A stretch of 64,000 nucleotides of DNA from positions 48,918,001-48,982,000 of the forward strand of contig OX579635.1 of NCBI GenBank assembly GCA_951230915.1. The letters run 5' to 3'. Each line of letters opens with the position of its first letter. Within the stretch, counting starts at the first letter, position 1. Positions 10,668 to 23,546 of this stretch are shown here, in pieces. The notes beneath the pieces were generated by a model. The model had not been told where the DNA came from, ran no database searches, and was given only the letters and a program-made list of their open reading frames with translations. Both the position numbers and the translations under genes were made by a program. This stretch comes from Antitrichia curtipendula. Taxonomy: Eukaryota > Streptophyta > Bryopsida > Hypnales > Leucodontaceae.

Positions 10668-11771
10668 TGGGATCCTACGAGGGTTTGGGATTGAAATGAA
10701 ATACTAGTTCCCTTATTTTCTAATTCAAGTGGAACGGTATTTTATTGTAATGGGGATATGTAAATATGGATTGGGATTGAAAATTTTAAATGAATTAGTA
10801 TCCAAGTTGTTTTGAATTCAAGCATTCCACTAGAAAACTTTATTTGTGTAATGGGATCCTACGAGGGTTTGGGATTGACATGAAATACTAGATCCCTTAT
10901 TTTCTAATTCAAGTGGAACGGTATTTTATTGTAATGGGGATATGTAAATATAGGTTGGGATTGAAAATTTCAAATGATATAGTATCCAAGTTGTTTTGAA
11001 TTCAAGCATTCCACTAGAAAACTTTATTTGTGTAATGGGATCCTACGAGGGTTTGGGATTGAAATGAAATACTAGTTCCCTTATTTTCTAATTCAAGTGG
11101 AACAGTATTTTATTGTAATGGGGATATGTAAATATCGATTGGCATTGAAAACTTCAAATGAAATAGTATCCAAGTTGTTTTGAGTTCAAGAATTCCACTA
11201 GAAAACTTTACTTGTGTAATGGGATCCTACGAGGGTTTGGGATTGAAATGAAATACTAGTTCCCTTATATTCTAATTCAAGTGGAACGGTATTTTATTGT
11301 AATGGGGATATGTAAATATGGATTGGGATTGAAAACTTCAAATGAAATAGTATCCAAGTTGTATTGAATTCAAGCATTCCACTAGAAAATTTTATTTGTG
11401 TAATGGGATCCTACAAGGGTTTGGGATTGAAATGAAATACTAGTTCCCTTATTTTCTAATTCAAGTGGAATGGTATTTTATTGTAATGGGGATATGTAAA
11501 TATGGATTGGCATTGAAAATTTTAAAAGAAATAGTATCCAAGTTGTTTTGAAATCAAGTAATCCACTAGAAAACTTTATTTGTGTAATGGGATCCTCCGA
11601 GGGTTTGGGATTGAAATGAAATACTAGTTCCCTTATTTTCTAATTCAAGTGGAACGGTATTTTATTGTAATGGGGATATGTAAATATGGATTGGCATTGA
11701 AAATTTTAAATGAATTAGTATCCAAGTTGTTTTGAATTCAAGCATTCCACTAGAAAACTTTATTTGTGTAA

Positions 11772-12507
11772 TGGGATCCTCCGAGGGTTTGGGATTGAAA
11801 TGAAATACTAGTTCCCTTATTTTCTAATTCAAGTGGAACGGTATTTTATTGTAATGGGGATATGTAAATATGGATTGGCATTGAAAATTTTAAATGAAAT
11901 AATATCCAAGTTGTTTTGAATTCAAGCATTCCACTAGAAAACTTTATTTGTGTAATGCGATCCTACGAGGGTTTGGGATTGAAATGAAATACTAGTTCCC
12001 TTATTTTCTAATTCAAGTGGAACGGTTTTTTATTGTAATGGGTATATGTAAATATGGATTGCCATTGAAAATTTTACATGAAATAGTATCCAAGTTGTTT
12101 TGAATTCAGGCATTCCACTAGAAAACTTTATTTGTGTAATGGGATCCTCCGAGGGTTTGGGATTGAAATGAAATACTAGTTCCCTTATTTTCTAATTCAA
12201 GTGGAACGGTATTTTATTGTAATGGGGATATGTAAATATGGATTGGGATTGAAAATTTTAAATGAATTAGTATCCAAGTTGTTTTGAATTCAAGCATTCC
12301 ACTAGAAAACTTTATTTGTGTAATGGGATCCTACGAGGGTTTGGGATTGAAATGAAATACTAGTTCCCTTATTTTCTAATTCAAGTGGAACGGTATTTTA
12401 TTGTAATGGGGATATGTAAATATGGATTGCCATTGAAAATTTTACATGAAATAGAATCCAAGTTGTTTTGAATTCAAGCATTCCAATAGAAAACTTTATT
12501 TGTGTAA
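11772..12507 (+). repeat. Four-monomer (736 bp) tandem duplication, left copy
   Basis: Four units repeated at +736 bases: an AATAATATCC unit; a TGCGATCC unit with GGGTATATG, TGCCATTG and ATTCAGGCATTCC; a CTCCGAGG unit with GAATTAG; and a unit with TGCCATTG, TTTTACATG, AGAATCC and CCAATAG. The one difference I noticed is C at 11,781 against A at 12,517. Confidence 0.9.
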
Positions 12508-13243
12508 TGGGATCCTACGAGGGTTTGGGATTGAAATGAAATACTAGTTCCCTTATTTTCTAATTCAAGTGGAACGGTATTTTATTGTAATGGGGATATG
12601 TAAATATGGATTGGCATTGAAAATTTTAAATGAAATAATATCCAAGTTGTTTTGAATTCAAGCATTCCACTAGAAAACTTTATTTGTGTAATGCGATCCT
12701 ACGAGGGTTTGGGATTGAAATGAAATACTAGTTCCCTTATTTTCTAATTCAAGTGGAACGGTTTTTTATTGTAATGGGTATATGTAAATATGGATTGCCA
12801 TTGAAAATTTTACATGAAATAGTATCCAAGTTGTTTTGAATTCAGGCATTCCACTAGAAAACTTTATTTGTGTAATGGGATCCTCCGAGGGTTTGGGATT
12901 GAAATGAAATACTAGTTCCCTTATTTTCTAATTCAAGTGGAACGGTATTTTATTGTAATGGGGATATGTAAATATGGATTGGGATTGAAAATTTTAAATG
13001 AATTAGTATCCAAGTTGTTTTGAATTCAAGCATTCCACTAGAAAACTTTATTTGTGTAATGGGATCCTACGAGGGTTTGGGATTGAAATGAAATACTAGT
13101 TCCCTTATTTTCTAATTCAAGTGGAACGGTATTTTATTGTAATGGGGATATGTAAATATGGATTGCCATTGAAAATTTTACATGAAATAGAATCCAAGTT
13201 GTTTTGAATTCAAGCATTCCAATAGAAAACTTTATTTGTGTAA
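12508..13243 (+). repeat. Four-monomer (736 bp) tandem duplication, right copy
   Basis: Nearly identical to 11,772-12,507, so probably a recent unequal crossover. Its last monomer (13,060-13,243) is also the type-A unit that opens the first 11-monomer HOR copy; type A therefore occurs both in this 4-mer and in the 11-mer. Confidence 0.9.
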
Positions 13244-15083
13244 TGGGATCCTACGAGGGTTTGGGATTGAAATGAAATACTAGTTCCCTTATATTCTAAT
13301 TCAAGTGGAACGGTATTTTATTGTAATGGCGATATGTAAATATGGATTGGGATTGAAAACTTCAAATGAAATAGTATCCAAGTTGTAATGAATTCAAGCA
13401 TTCCACTAGAAAATTTTATTTGTGTAATGGGATCCTACGAGGGTTTGGGATTGACATGAAATACTAGATCCCTTATTTTCTAATTCAAGTGGAACGGTAT
13501 TTTATTGTAATGGGGATATGTAAATATAGGTTCGGATTGAAAATTTCAAATGATATAGTATCCATGTTGTTTTGAATTCAAGCATTCCACTAGAAAACTT
13601 TATTTGTGTAATGGGATCCTACGAGGGTTTGGGATTGAAATGAAATACTAGTTCCCTTATTTTCTAATTCAAGTGGAACAGTATTTTATTGTAATGGGGA
13701 TATGTAAATATGGATTGGCATTGAAAATTTCAAATGAAATAGTATCCAAGTTGTTTTGAGTTCAAGAATTCCACTAGAAAACTTTACTTGTGTAATGGGA
13801 TCCTACGAGGGTTTGGGATTGAAATGAAATACTAGTTCCCTTATATTCTAATTCAAGTGGAACGGTATTTTATTGTAATGGGGATATGTAAATATGGATT
13901 GGGATTGAAAACTTCAAATGAAATAGTATCCAAGTTGTATTGAATTCAAGCATTCCACTAGAAAATTTTACTTGTGTAATGGGATCCTACGAGGGTTTGG
14001 GATTGAAATGAAATACTAGTTCCCTTATATTCTAATTCAAGTGGAACGGTATTTTATTGTAATGGGGATATGTAAATATGGATTGGGATTGAAAACTTCA
14101 AATGAAATAGTATCCAAGTTGTATTGAATTCAAGCATTCCACTAGAAAATTTTATTTGTGTAATGGGATCCTACGAGGGTTTGGGATTGAAATGAAATAC
14201 TAGTTCCCTTATTTTCTAATTCAAGTGGAACGGTATTTTATTGTAATGGGGATATGTAAATATGGATTGGCATTGAAAATTTCAAATGAAATAGTATCCA
14301 AGTTGTTTTGAGTTCAAGAATTCCACTAGAAAACTTTACTTGTGTAATGGGATCCTACGAGGGTTTGGGATTGAAATGAAATACTAGTTCCCTTATTTTC
14401 CAATTCAAGTGGAATGGTATTTTATTGTAATGGGGATATGTAAATATAGGTTGGGATTGAAAATTTTAACTGAAATAGTATCCAAGTTGTTTTGAAATCA
14501 AGCATTCCACTAGAAAACTTTATTTGTGTAATGGGATCCTACGAGGGTTTGGGATTGAAATGAAATACTAGTTCCCTTATTTTCTAATTCAAGTGGAATG
14601 GTATTTTATTGTAATGGGTCTATTAAAATATGGATTGGGATTGAAAATTTTAAATGAAATAATATCCAAGTTGTTTTGAGTTCAAGCATTCCACTAGAAA
14701 ACTTTATCTGTGTAATGGGATCCTACGAGGGTTTGGAATTGAAATGAAATAATAGTTCCCTTATTTTCTAATTCAAGTGGAATGGTATTTTATTGTAATG
14801 GCGATAGGTAAATATGGATTGGGATTGAAAATTTCAAATGAAATATTATCCAAGTTGTATTGAATTCAAGCATTCCACTAGAAAATTTTATTTGTGTAAT
14901 GGGATCCTACGAGGGTTTGGTATTGACATGAAATACTAGTTCCCTTATTTTCTAATTCAAGTGGAACGGTATTTTATTGTAATGGGGATATGTAAATATA
15001 GGTTGGGATTGAAAATTTCAAATGATATAGTATCCAAGTTGTTTTGAATTCAAGCATTCCACTATAAAACTTTATTTGTGTAA
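13060..15083 (+). repeat. 11-monomer HOR (2,024 bp), copy 1, complete A-K
   Basis: Unit types in order: A (TGCCATTG, TTTTACATG, AGAATCC, CCAATAG); B (TTATATTC, GAAAACTTC, TTGTAATG); C (GACATG, TAGATCCC, GGTTCGG, AATGATATAG); D (GAACAG, TTGGCATTG, GTTCAAGAATTCC, TTTACTTG); E and F (TTATATTC, GAAAACTTC, TTGTATTG); G (TTGGCATTG, AAGAATTCC); H (TTTTCCAATTC, TTTTAACTG, GAAATCAAGC); I (GTCTATTAAAATATGG, AATAATATCC); J (GGAATTG, AATAATAG, GGCGAT, TTGTATTG); K (GGTATTGACATG, AATGATATAG, CACTATAAAAC). TTGTAATG of type B recurs 2,024 bases later, exactly 11 units. Copy-specific changes include GGCGATATG in B, ATCCATG in C and GGCGATAGG in J. Confidence 0.9.
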
Positions 15084-17107
15084 TGGGATCCTACGAGGGT
15101 TTGGGATTGAAATGAAATACTAGTTCCCTTATTTTCTAATTCAAGTGGAACGGTATTTTATTGTAATGGGGATATGTAAATATGGATTGCCATTGAAAAT
15201 TTTACATGAAATAGAATCCAAGTTGTTTTGAATTCAAGCATTCCAATAGAAAACTTTATTTGTGTAATGGGATCCTACGAGGGTTTGGGATTGAAATGAA
15301 ATACTAGTTCCCTTATATTCTAATTCAAGTGGAACGGTATTTTATTGTAATGGGGATATGTAAATATGGATTGGGATTGAAAACTTCAAATGAAATAGTA
15401 TCCAAGTTGTAATGAATTCAAGCATTCCACTAGAAAATTTTATTTGTGTAATGGGATCCTACGAGGGTTTGGGATTGACATGAAATACTAGATCCCTTAT
15501 TTTCTAATTCAAGTGGAACGGTATTTTATTGTAATGGGGATATGTAAATATAGGTTCGGATTGAAAATTTCAAATGATATAGTGTCCAAGTTGTTTTGAA
15601 TTCAAGCATTCCACTAGAAAACTTTATTTGTGTAATGGGATCCTACGAGGGTTTGGGATTGAAATGAAATACTAGTTCCCTTATTTTCCAATTCAAGTGG
15701 AACGGTATTTTATTGTAATGGGGATATGTAAATATGGATTGGCATTGAAAATTTCAAATGAAATAGTATCCAAGTTGTTTTGAGTTCAAGAATTCCACTA
15801 GAAAACTTTACTTGTGTAATGGGATCCTACGAGGGTTTGGGATTGAAATGAAATACTAGTTCCCTTATTTTCTAATTCAAGTGGAACGGTATTTTATTGT
15901 AATGGGGATATGTAAATATGGATTGGGATTGAAAATTTCAAATGAAATAGTATCCAAGTTGTATTGAATTCAAGCATTCCACTAGAAAATTTTATTTGTG
16001 TAATGGGATCCTACGAGGGTTTGGTATTGACATGAAATACTAGTTCCCTTATTTTCTAATTCAAGTGGAACGGTATTTTATTGTAATGGGGATATGTAAA
16101 TATAGGTTGGGATTGAAAATTTCAAATGATATAGTATCCAAGTTGTTTTGAATTCAAGCATTCCACTATAAAACTTTATTTGTGTAATGGGATCCTACGA
16201 GGGTTTGGGATTGAAATGAAATACTAGTTCCCTTATTTTCTAATTCAAGTGGAACGGTATTTTATTGTAATGGGGATATGTAAATATGGATTGCCATTGA
16301 AAATTTTACATGAAATAGAATCCAAGTTGTTTTGAATTCAAGCATTCCAATAGAAAACTTTATTTGTGTAATGGGATCCTACGAGGGTTTGGGATTGAAA
16401 TGAAATACTAGTTCCCTTATATTCTAATTCAAGTGGAACGGTATTTTATTGTAATGGGGATATGTAAATATGGATTGGGATTGAAAACTTCATATGAAAT
16501 AGTATCCAAGTTGTATTCAATTCAAGCATTCCACTAGAAAATTTTATTTGTGTAATGGGATCCTACGAGGGTTTGGGATTGAAATGAAATACTAGTTCCC
16601 TTATTTTCTAATTCAAGTGGAACGGTATTTTATTGTAATGGGGATATGTAAATATGGATTGGCATTGAAAATTTCAAATGAAATAGTATCCAAGTTGTTT
16701 TGAGTTCAAGAATTCCACTAGAAAACTTTACTTGTGTAATGGGATCCTACGAGGGTTTGGGATTGAAATGAAATACTAGTTCCCTTATTTTCCAATTCAA
16801 GTGGAATGGTATTTTATTGTAATGGGGATATGTAAATATAGGTTGGGATTGAAAATTTTAACTGAAATAGTATCCAAGTTGTTTTGAAATCAAGCATTCC
16901 ACTAGAAAACTTTATTTGTGTAATGGGATCCTACGAGGGTTTGGGATTGAAATGAAATACTAGTTCCCTTATTTTCTAATTCAAGTGGAATGGTATTTTA
17001 TTGTAATGGGTCTATTAAAATATGGATTGGGATTCAAAATTTTAAATGAAATAATATCCAAGTTGTTTTGAGTTCAAGCATTCCACTAGAAAACTTTATT
17101 TGTGTAA
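15084..17107 (+). repeat. 11-monomer HOR, rearranged copy
   Basis: Eleven units, but the order is scrambled: A, B, C, a D-like unit with TTTTCCAATTC, an E/J-like unit, K, A, a B/E-like unit with TTGTATTC, G, H, I. The early return from K to A inside one copy is what an unequal exchange between misaligned HORs leaves behind. At 17,108 the order breaks into the dispersed three-monomer block. Confidence 0.8.
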
Positions 17108-17659
17108 TGGGATCCTACGAGGGTTTGGGATTGAAATGAAATACTAGTTCCCTTATTTTCTAATTCAAGTGGAACGGTATTTTATTGTAATGGGGATATG
17201 TAAATATGGATTGGGATTGAAAATTTTAAAAGAAATAGTATCCAACTTGTTTTGAGTTCAAGCATTCCACTAGAAAACTTTATTTGTGTAAGGGGATCCT
17301 CCGAGGGTTTGGGATTGAAATGAAATACTAGTTCCCTTATTTTCTAATTCAAGTGGAACGGTATTTTATTGTAATGGGGATATGTAAATATAGGTTGGGA
17401 TTGAAAATTTTAAATGAAATAGTATCTAACTTGTTTTGAGTTCAAGCATTCCACTAGAAAACTTTATTTGTGTAATGGTATCCTACGAGGGTTTGGGATT
17501 GAAATGAAATACTAGTTCCCTTATTTTCTAATTCAAGTGGAATGGTATTTTATTGTAATGGGGATATGTAAATATGGATTGGCATTGAAAATTTCAAATG
17601 AAATAGTATCCAAGTTGTTTTGAATTCAAGCATTCCACTAGAAAACTTTATTTGTGTAA
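17108..17659 (+). repeat. Dispersed three-monomer block, copy 2
   Basis: Same private markers as 10,116-10,667 (GTAAGGGG at the unit start near 17,292, TATCTAACTTG at 17,423, TGGTATCC near 17,476). It replaces the continuation of the rearranged 11-monomer HOR that ends just before it, suggesting insertion or conversion of a distant segment. Confidence 0.85.
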
Positions 17660-20050
17660 TGGGATCCTACGAGGGTTTGGAATTGAAATGAAATACTAGT
17701 TCCCTTATTTTCTAATTCAAGTGGAACGGTAGTTTATTGTAATGGGGATATGTAAATATGGATTGGGATTGAAAATTTTAAATGAAATAATATCCAAGTT
17801 GTCTTGAGTTCAAGCATTCCACTAGAAAACTTTATTTGTGTAATGGGATCCTACGAGGGTTTGGGATTGAAATGAAATACTAGTTCCCTTATTTTCTAAT
17901 TCAAGTGGAACGGTATTTTATTGTAATGGGGATATGTAAATATGGATTGGGATTGAAAATTTTAAATGAAATAATATCCAAGTTGTTTTGAGTTCAAGCA
18001 TTCCACTAGAAAACTTTATTTGTGTAATGGGATCCTACGAGGGTTTGGGATTGAAATGAATACTAGTTCCCTTATTTTCTAATTCAAGTGGAACGGTATT
18101 TTATTGTAATGGGGATATGTAAATATGGATTGGGATTGAAAATTTTAAATGAAGTAGTATCCAAGTTGTTTTGAATTCAAGCATTCCACTAGAAAACTTT
18201 ATTTGTGTAATGGGATCCTACGAGGGTTTGGGATTGACATGAAATACTAGATCCCTTATTTTCTAATTCAAGTGGAACGGTATTTTATTGTAATGGGGAT
18301 ATGTAAATATAGGTTCGGATTGAAAATTTCAAATGATATAGTATCCAAGTTGTTTTGAATTCAAGCATTCCACTAGAAAACTTTATTTGTGTAATGGGAT
18401 CCTACGAGGGTTTGGGATTGAAATGAAATACTAGTTCCCTTATTTTCTAATTCAAGTGGAACAGTATTTTATTGTAATGGGGATATGTAAATATGGATTG
18501 GGATTGAAAACTTCAAATGAAATAGTATCCAAGTTGTATTGAATTCAAGCATTCCACTAGAAAACTTTATTTGTGTAATTGGATCCTACGAGGGTTTGGG
18601 ATTGACATGAAATACTAGTTCCCTTATTTTCTAATTCAAGTGGAACGGTATTTTATTGTAATGGGGATATGTAAATATGGATTGGGATTGAAAATTTTAA
18701 AAGAAATAGTATCCAACTTGTTTTGAGTTCAAGCATTCCACTAGAAAACTTTATTTGTGTAAGGGGATCCTCCGAGGGTTTGGGATTGAAATGAAATACT
18801 AGTTCCCTTATTTTCTAATTCAAGTGGAACGGTATTTTATTGTAATGGGGATATGTAAATATAGGTTGGGATTTAAAATTTTAAATGAAATAGTATCTAA
18901 CTTGTTTTGAGTTCAAGCATTCCACTAGAAAACTTTATTTGTGTAATGGTATCCTACGAGGGTTTGGGATTGAAATGAAATACTAGTTCCCTTATTTTCT
19001 AATTCAAGTGGAATGGTATTTTATTGTAATGGGGATATGTAAATATGGATTGGCATTGAAAATTTTAAATGAAGTAGTATCCAAGTTGTTTTGAATTCAA
19101 GCATTCCACTAGAAAACTTTATTTGTGTAATGGGATCCTACGAGGGTTTGGGATTGACATGAAATACTAGTTCCCTTATTTTCTAATTCAAGTGGAACGG
19201 TATTTTATTGTAATGGGGATATGTAAATATGGATTGGCATTGAAAATTTCAAATGAAATAGTATCCAAGTTGTTTTGAGTTCAAGAATTCCACTAGAAAA
19301 CTTTACTTGTGTAATGGGATCCTACGAGGGTTTGGGATTGAAATGAAATACTAGTTCCCTTATATTCTAATTCAAGTGGAACGGTATTTTATTGTAATGG
19401 GGATATGTAAATATGGATTGGGATTGAAAACTTCAAATGAAATAGTATCCAAGTTGTATTGAATTCAAGCATTCCACTAGAAAATTTTATTTGTGTAATG
19501 GGATCCTACAAGGGTTTGGGATTGAAATGAAATACTAGTTCCCTTATTTTCTAATTCAAGTGGAATGGTATTTTATTGTAATGGGGATATGTAAATATGG
19601 ATTGGGATTGAAAACTTCAAATGAAATAGTATCCAAGTTGTATTGAATTCAAGCATTCCACTAGAAAATTTTATTTGTGTAATGGGATCCTACGAGGGTT
19701 TGGGATTGAAATGAAATACTAGTTCCCTTATTTTCTAATTCAAGTGGAATGGTATTTTATTGTAATGGGGATATGTAAATATGGATTGGCATTGAAAATT
19801 TTAAAAGAAATAGTATCCAAGTTGTTTTGAAATCAAGTAATCCACTAGAAAACTTTATTTGTGTAATGGGATCCTCCGAGGGTTTGGGATTGAAATGAAA
19901 TACTAGTTCCCTTATTTTCTAATTCAAGTGGAACGGTATTTTATTGTAATGGGGATATGTAAATATGGATTGCCATTGAAAATTTTACATGAAATAGAAT
20001 CCAAGTTGTTTTGAATTCAAGCATTCCACTAGAAAACTTTATTTGTGTAA
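17660..20050 (+). repeat. Mixed satellite monomers between HOR copies
   Basis: About thirteen units, including the third dispersed three-monomer block. They are a mixture of GGATTGGG/AATAATATCC units, C-, D- and E-like units, and, near 19,680-20,050, units resembling 11,400-11,770 (GGAATGG, TTTTAAAAG, GAAATCAAGTAATCC). The unit covering 18,060 is one base short (GAAATGAATACTAG). No gene or other sequence is present. Confidence 0.75.
18579..19130 (+). repeat. Dispersed three-monomer block, copy 3
   Basis: Carries GTAATTGGATCC at its start like copy 1, GTAAGGGG near 18,763 and TATCTAACTTG at 18,894. Its first unit has GACATGAAATAC and its last switches to TTTTAAATGAAGTAG, so the edges are recombined. 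The -1 slip relative to copy 2 comes from the one-base deletion near 18,060. Confidence 0.82.
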
Positions 20051-21338
20051 TGGGATCCTACGAGGGTTTGGGATTGAAATGAAATACTAGTTCCCTTATT
20101 TTCTAATTCAAGTGGAACGGTATTTTATTGTAATGGGGATATGTAAATATGGATTGCCATTGAAAATTTTACATGAAATAGAATCCAAGTTGTTTTGAAT
20201 TCAAGCATTCCAATAGAAAACTTTATTTGTGTAATGGGATCCTACGAGGGTTTGGGATTGAAATGAAATACTAGTTCCCTTATATTCTAATTCAAGTGGA
20301 ACGGTATTTTATTGTAATGGGGATATGTAAATATGGATTGGGATTGAAAACTTCAAATGAAATAGTATCCAAGTTGTAATGAATTCAAGCATTCCACTAG
20401 AAAATTTTATTTGTGTAATGGGATCCTACGAGGGTTTGGGATTGAAATGAAATACTAGATCCCTTATTTTCTAATTCAAGTGGAACGGTATTTTATTGTA
20501 ATGGGGATATGTAAATATAGGTTCGGATTGAAAATTTCAAATGATATAGTATCCATGTTGTTTTGAATTCAAGCATTCCACTAGAAAACTTTATTTGTGT
20601 AATGGGATCCTACGAGGGTTTGGGATTGAAATGAAATACTAGTTCCCTTATTTTCTAATTCAAGTGGAACAGTATTTTATTGTAATGGGGATATGTAAAT
20701 ATGGATTGGCATTGAAAATTTCAAATGAAATAGTATCCAAGTTGTTTTGAGTTCAAGAATTCCACTAGAAAACTTTACTTGTGTAATGGGATCCTACGAG
20801 GGTTTGGGATTGAAATGAAATACTAGTTCCCTTATATTCTAATTCAAGTGGAACGGTATTTTATTGTAATGGGGATATGTAAATATGGATTGGGATTGAA
20901 AACTTCAAATGAAATAGTATCCAAGTTGTATTGAATTCAAGCATTCCACTAGAAAATTCTATTTGTGTAATGGGATCCTACGAGGGTTTGGGATTGAAAT
21001 GAAATACTAGTTCCCTTATATTCTAATTCAAGTGGAACGGTATTTTATTGTAATGGGGATATGTAAATATGGATTGGGATTGAAAACTTCAAATGAAATA
21101 GTATCCAAGTTGTATTGAATTCAAGCATTCCACTAGAAAATTTTATTTGTGTAATGGGATCCTACGAGGGTTTGGGATTGAAATGAAATACTAGTTCCCT
21201 TATTTTCTAATTCAAGTGGAACGGTATTTTATTGTAATGGGGATATGTAAATATGGATTGGCATTGAAAATTTCAAATGAAATAGTATCCAAGTTGTTTT
21301 GAGTTCAAGAATTCCACTAGAAAACTTTATTTGTGTAA
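20051..21338 (+). repeat. 11-monomer HOR, truncated copy (A-G)
   Basis: Seven units in order A, B, C, D, E, F, G with the same markers as 13,060-14,347, including ATCCATG in C and GAACAG in D. H is then skipped and the next unit is type I (CTATTAAAA at about 21,430). C here has GAAATGAAATAC where other C units have GACATG. Confidence 0.85.
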
Positions 21339-22074
21339 TGGGATCCTACGAGGGTTTGGGATTGAAATGAAATACTAGTTCCCTTATTTTCTAATTCAAG
21401 TGGAATGGTATTTTATTGTAATGGGTCTATTAAAATATGGATTGGGATTGAAAATTTTAAATGAAATAATATCCAAGTTGTTTTGAGTTCAAGCATTCCA
21501 CTAGAAAACTTTATTTGTGTAATGGGATCCTACGAGGGTTTGGAATTGAAATGAAATACTAGTTCCCTTATTTTCCAATTCAAGTGGAATGGTATTTTAT
21601 TGTAATGGGGATATGTAAATATAGGTTGGGATTGAAAATTTTAACTGAAATAGTATCCAAGTTGTTTTGAGTTCAAGAATTCCACTAGAAAACTTTACTT
21701 GTGTAATGGGATCCTACGAGGGTTTGGGATTGAAATGAAATACTAGTTCCCTTATATTCTAATTCAAGTGGAACGGTATTTTATTGTAATGGGGATATGT
21801 AAATATGGATTGGGATTGAAAACTTCAAATGAAATAGTATCCAAGTTGTAATGAATTCAAGCATTCCACTAGAAAATTTTATTTGTGTAATGGGATCCTA
21901 CGAGGGTTTGGGATTGACATGAAATACTAGATCCCTTATTTTCTAATTCAAGTGGAACGGTATTTTATTGTAATGGGGATATGTAAATATAGGTTCGGAT
22001 TGAAAATTTCAAATGATATAGTATCCATGTTGTTTTGAATTCAAGCATTCCACTAGAAAACTTTATTTGTGTAA
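21339..22074 (+). repeat. HOR junction segment (I, H, B, C)
   Basis: Four units out of canonical order: I; an H unit with GGAATTG whose end switches to GAGTTCAAGAATTCC and TTTACTTG; then B and C. The H unit is a mosaic of H and D/G, placing an exchange point inside a monomer. Confidence 0.75.
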
Positions 22075-23546
22075 TGGGATCCTACGAGGGTTTGGGATTG
22101 AAATGAAATACTAGTTCCCTTATTTTCTAATTCAAGTGGAACGGTATTTTATTGTAATGGGGATATGTAAATATGGATTGCCATTGAAAATTTTACATGA
22201 AATAGAATCCAAGTTGTTTTGAATTCAAGCATTCCAATAGAAAACTTTATTTGTGTAATGGGATCCTACGAGGGTTTGGGATTGAAATGAAATACTAGTT
22301 CCCTTATATTCTAATTCAAGTGGAACGGTATTTTATTGTAATGGGGATATGTAAATATAGGTTGGGATTGAAAATTTTAACTGAAATAGTATCCAAGTTG
22401 TTTTGAAATCAAGCATTCCACTAGAAAACTTTATTTGTGTAATGGGATCCTACGAGGGTTTGGGATTGAAATGAAATACTAGTTCCCTTATTTTCTAATT
22501 CAAGTGGAATGGTATTTTATTGTAATGGGTCTATTAAAATATGGATTGGGATTGAAAATTTTAAATGAAATAATATCCAAGTTGTTTTGAGTTCAAGCAT
22601 TCCACTAGAAAACTTTATTTGTGTAATGGGATCCTACGAGGGTTTGGAATTGAAATGAAATAATAGTTCCCTTATTTTCTAATTCAAGTGGAATGGTTTT
22701 TTATTGTAATGGCGATATGTAAATATGGATTGGGATTGAAAATTTCAAATGAAATAGTATCCAAGTTGTATTGAATTCAAGCATTCCACTAGAAAATTTT
22801 ATTTGTGTAATGGGATCCTACGAGGGTTTGGGATTGAAATGAAATACTAGTTCCCTTATTTTCCAATTCAAGTGGAATGGTATTTTATTGTAATGGGGAT
22901 ATGTAAATATAGGTTGGGATTGAAAATTTTAACTGAAATAGTATCCAAGTTGTTTTGAAATCAAGCATTCCACTAGAAAACTTTATTTGTGTAATGGGAT
23001 CCTACGAGGGTTTGGGATTGAAATGAAATACTAGTTCCCTTATTTTCTAATTCAAGTGGAATGGTATTTTATTGTAATGGGTCTATTAAAATATGGATTG
23101 GGATTGAAAATTTTAAATGAAATAATATCCAAGTTGTTTTGAGTTCAAGCATTCCACTAGAAAACTTTATTTGTGTAATGGGATCCTACGAGGGTTTGGA
23201 ATTGAAATGAAATAATAGTTCCCTTATTTTCTAATTCAAGTGGAATGGTTTTTTATTGTAATGGCGATATGTAAATATGGATTGGGATTGAAAATTTCAA
23301 ATGAAATAGTATCCAAGTTGTATTGAATTCAAGCATTCCACTAGAAAATTTTATTTGTGTAATGGGATCCTACGAGGGTTTGGTATTGACATGAAATACT
23401 ACTTCCCTTATTTTCTAATTCAAGTGGAACGGTATTTTATTGTAATGGGGATATGTAAATATAGGTTGGGATTGAAAATTTCAAATGATATAGTATCCAA
23501 GTTGTTTTGAATTCAAGCATTCCACTATAAAACTTTATTTGTGTAA
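22075..23546 (+). repeat. HOR segment with H-I-J tandem triplication remnant
   Basis: Eight units: A, a B/H mosaic (TTATATTC followed by AGGTTGGG and TTTTAACTG), I, J, H, I, J, K. The trio at 22,259-22,810 and the trio at 22,811-23,362 are a 552-base (three-unit) tandem duplication. J in both carries GGAATGGTTTTTTATTG, so the duplication post-dates that change. Confidence 0.82.

Larger units (their letters stand above)
9380..13059 (+). repeat. Satellite block II: transition zone
   Basis: Twenty monomers of mixed type lie between the early block and the 11-monomer HOR region. Early markers fade and later ones appear: GACATGAAATAC, GATCCCTTATTTTC, TTATATTC, GAAAACTTCAAATG and TTGTATTG. The longest clear order repeat inside is the 736-base tandem duplication 11,772-13,243, which overruns into the next block. 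There is nothing here but satellite. Confidence 0.75.
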
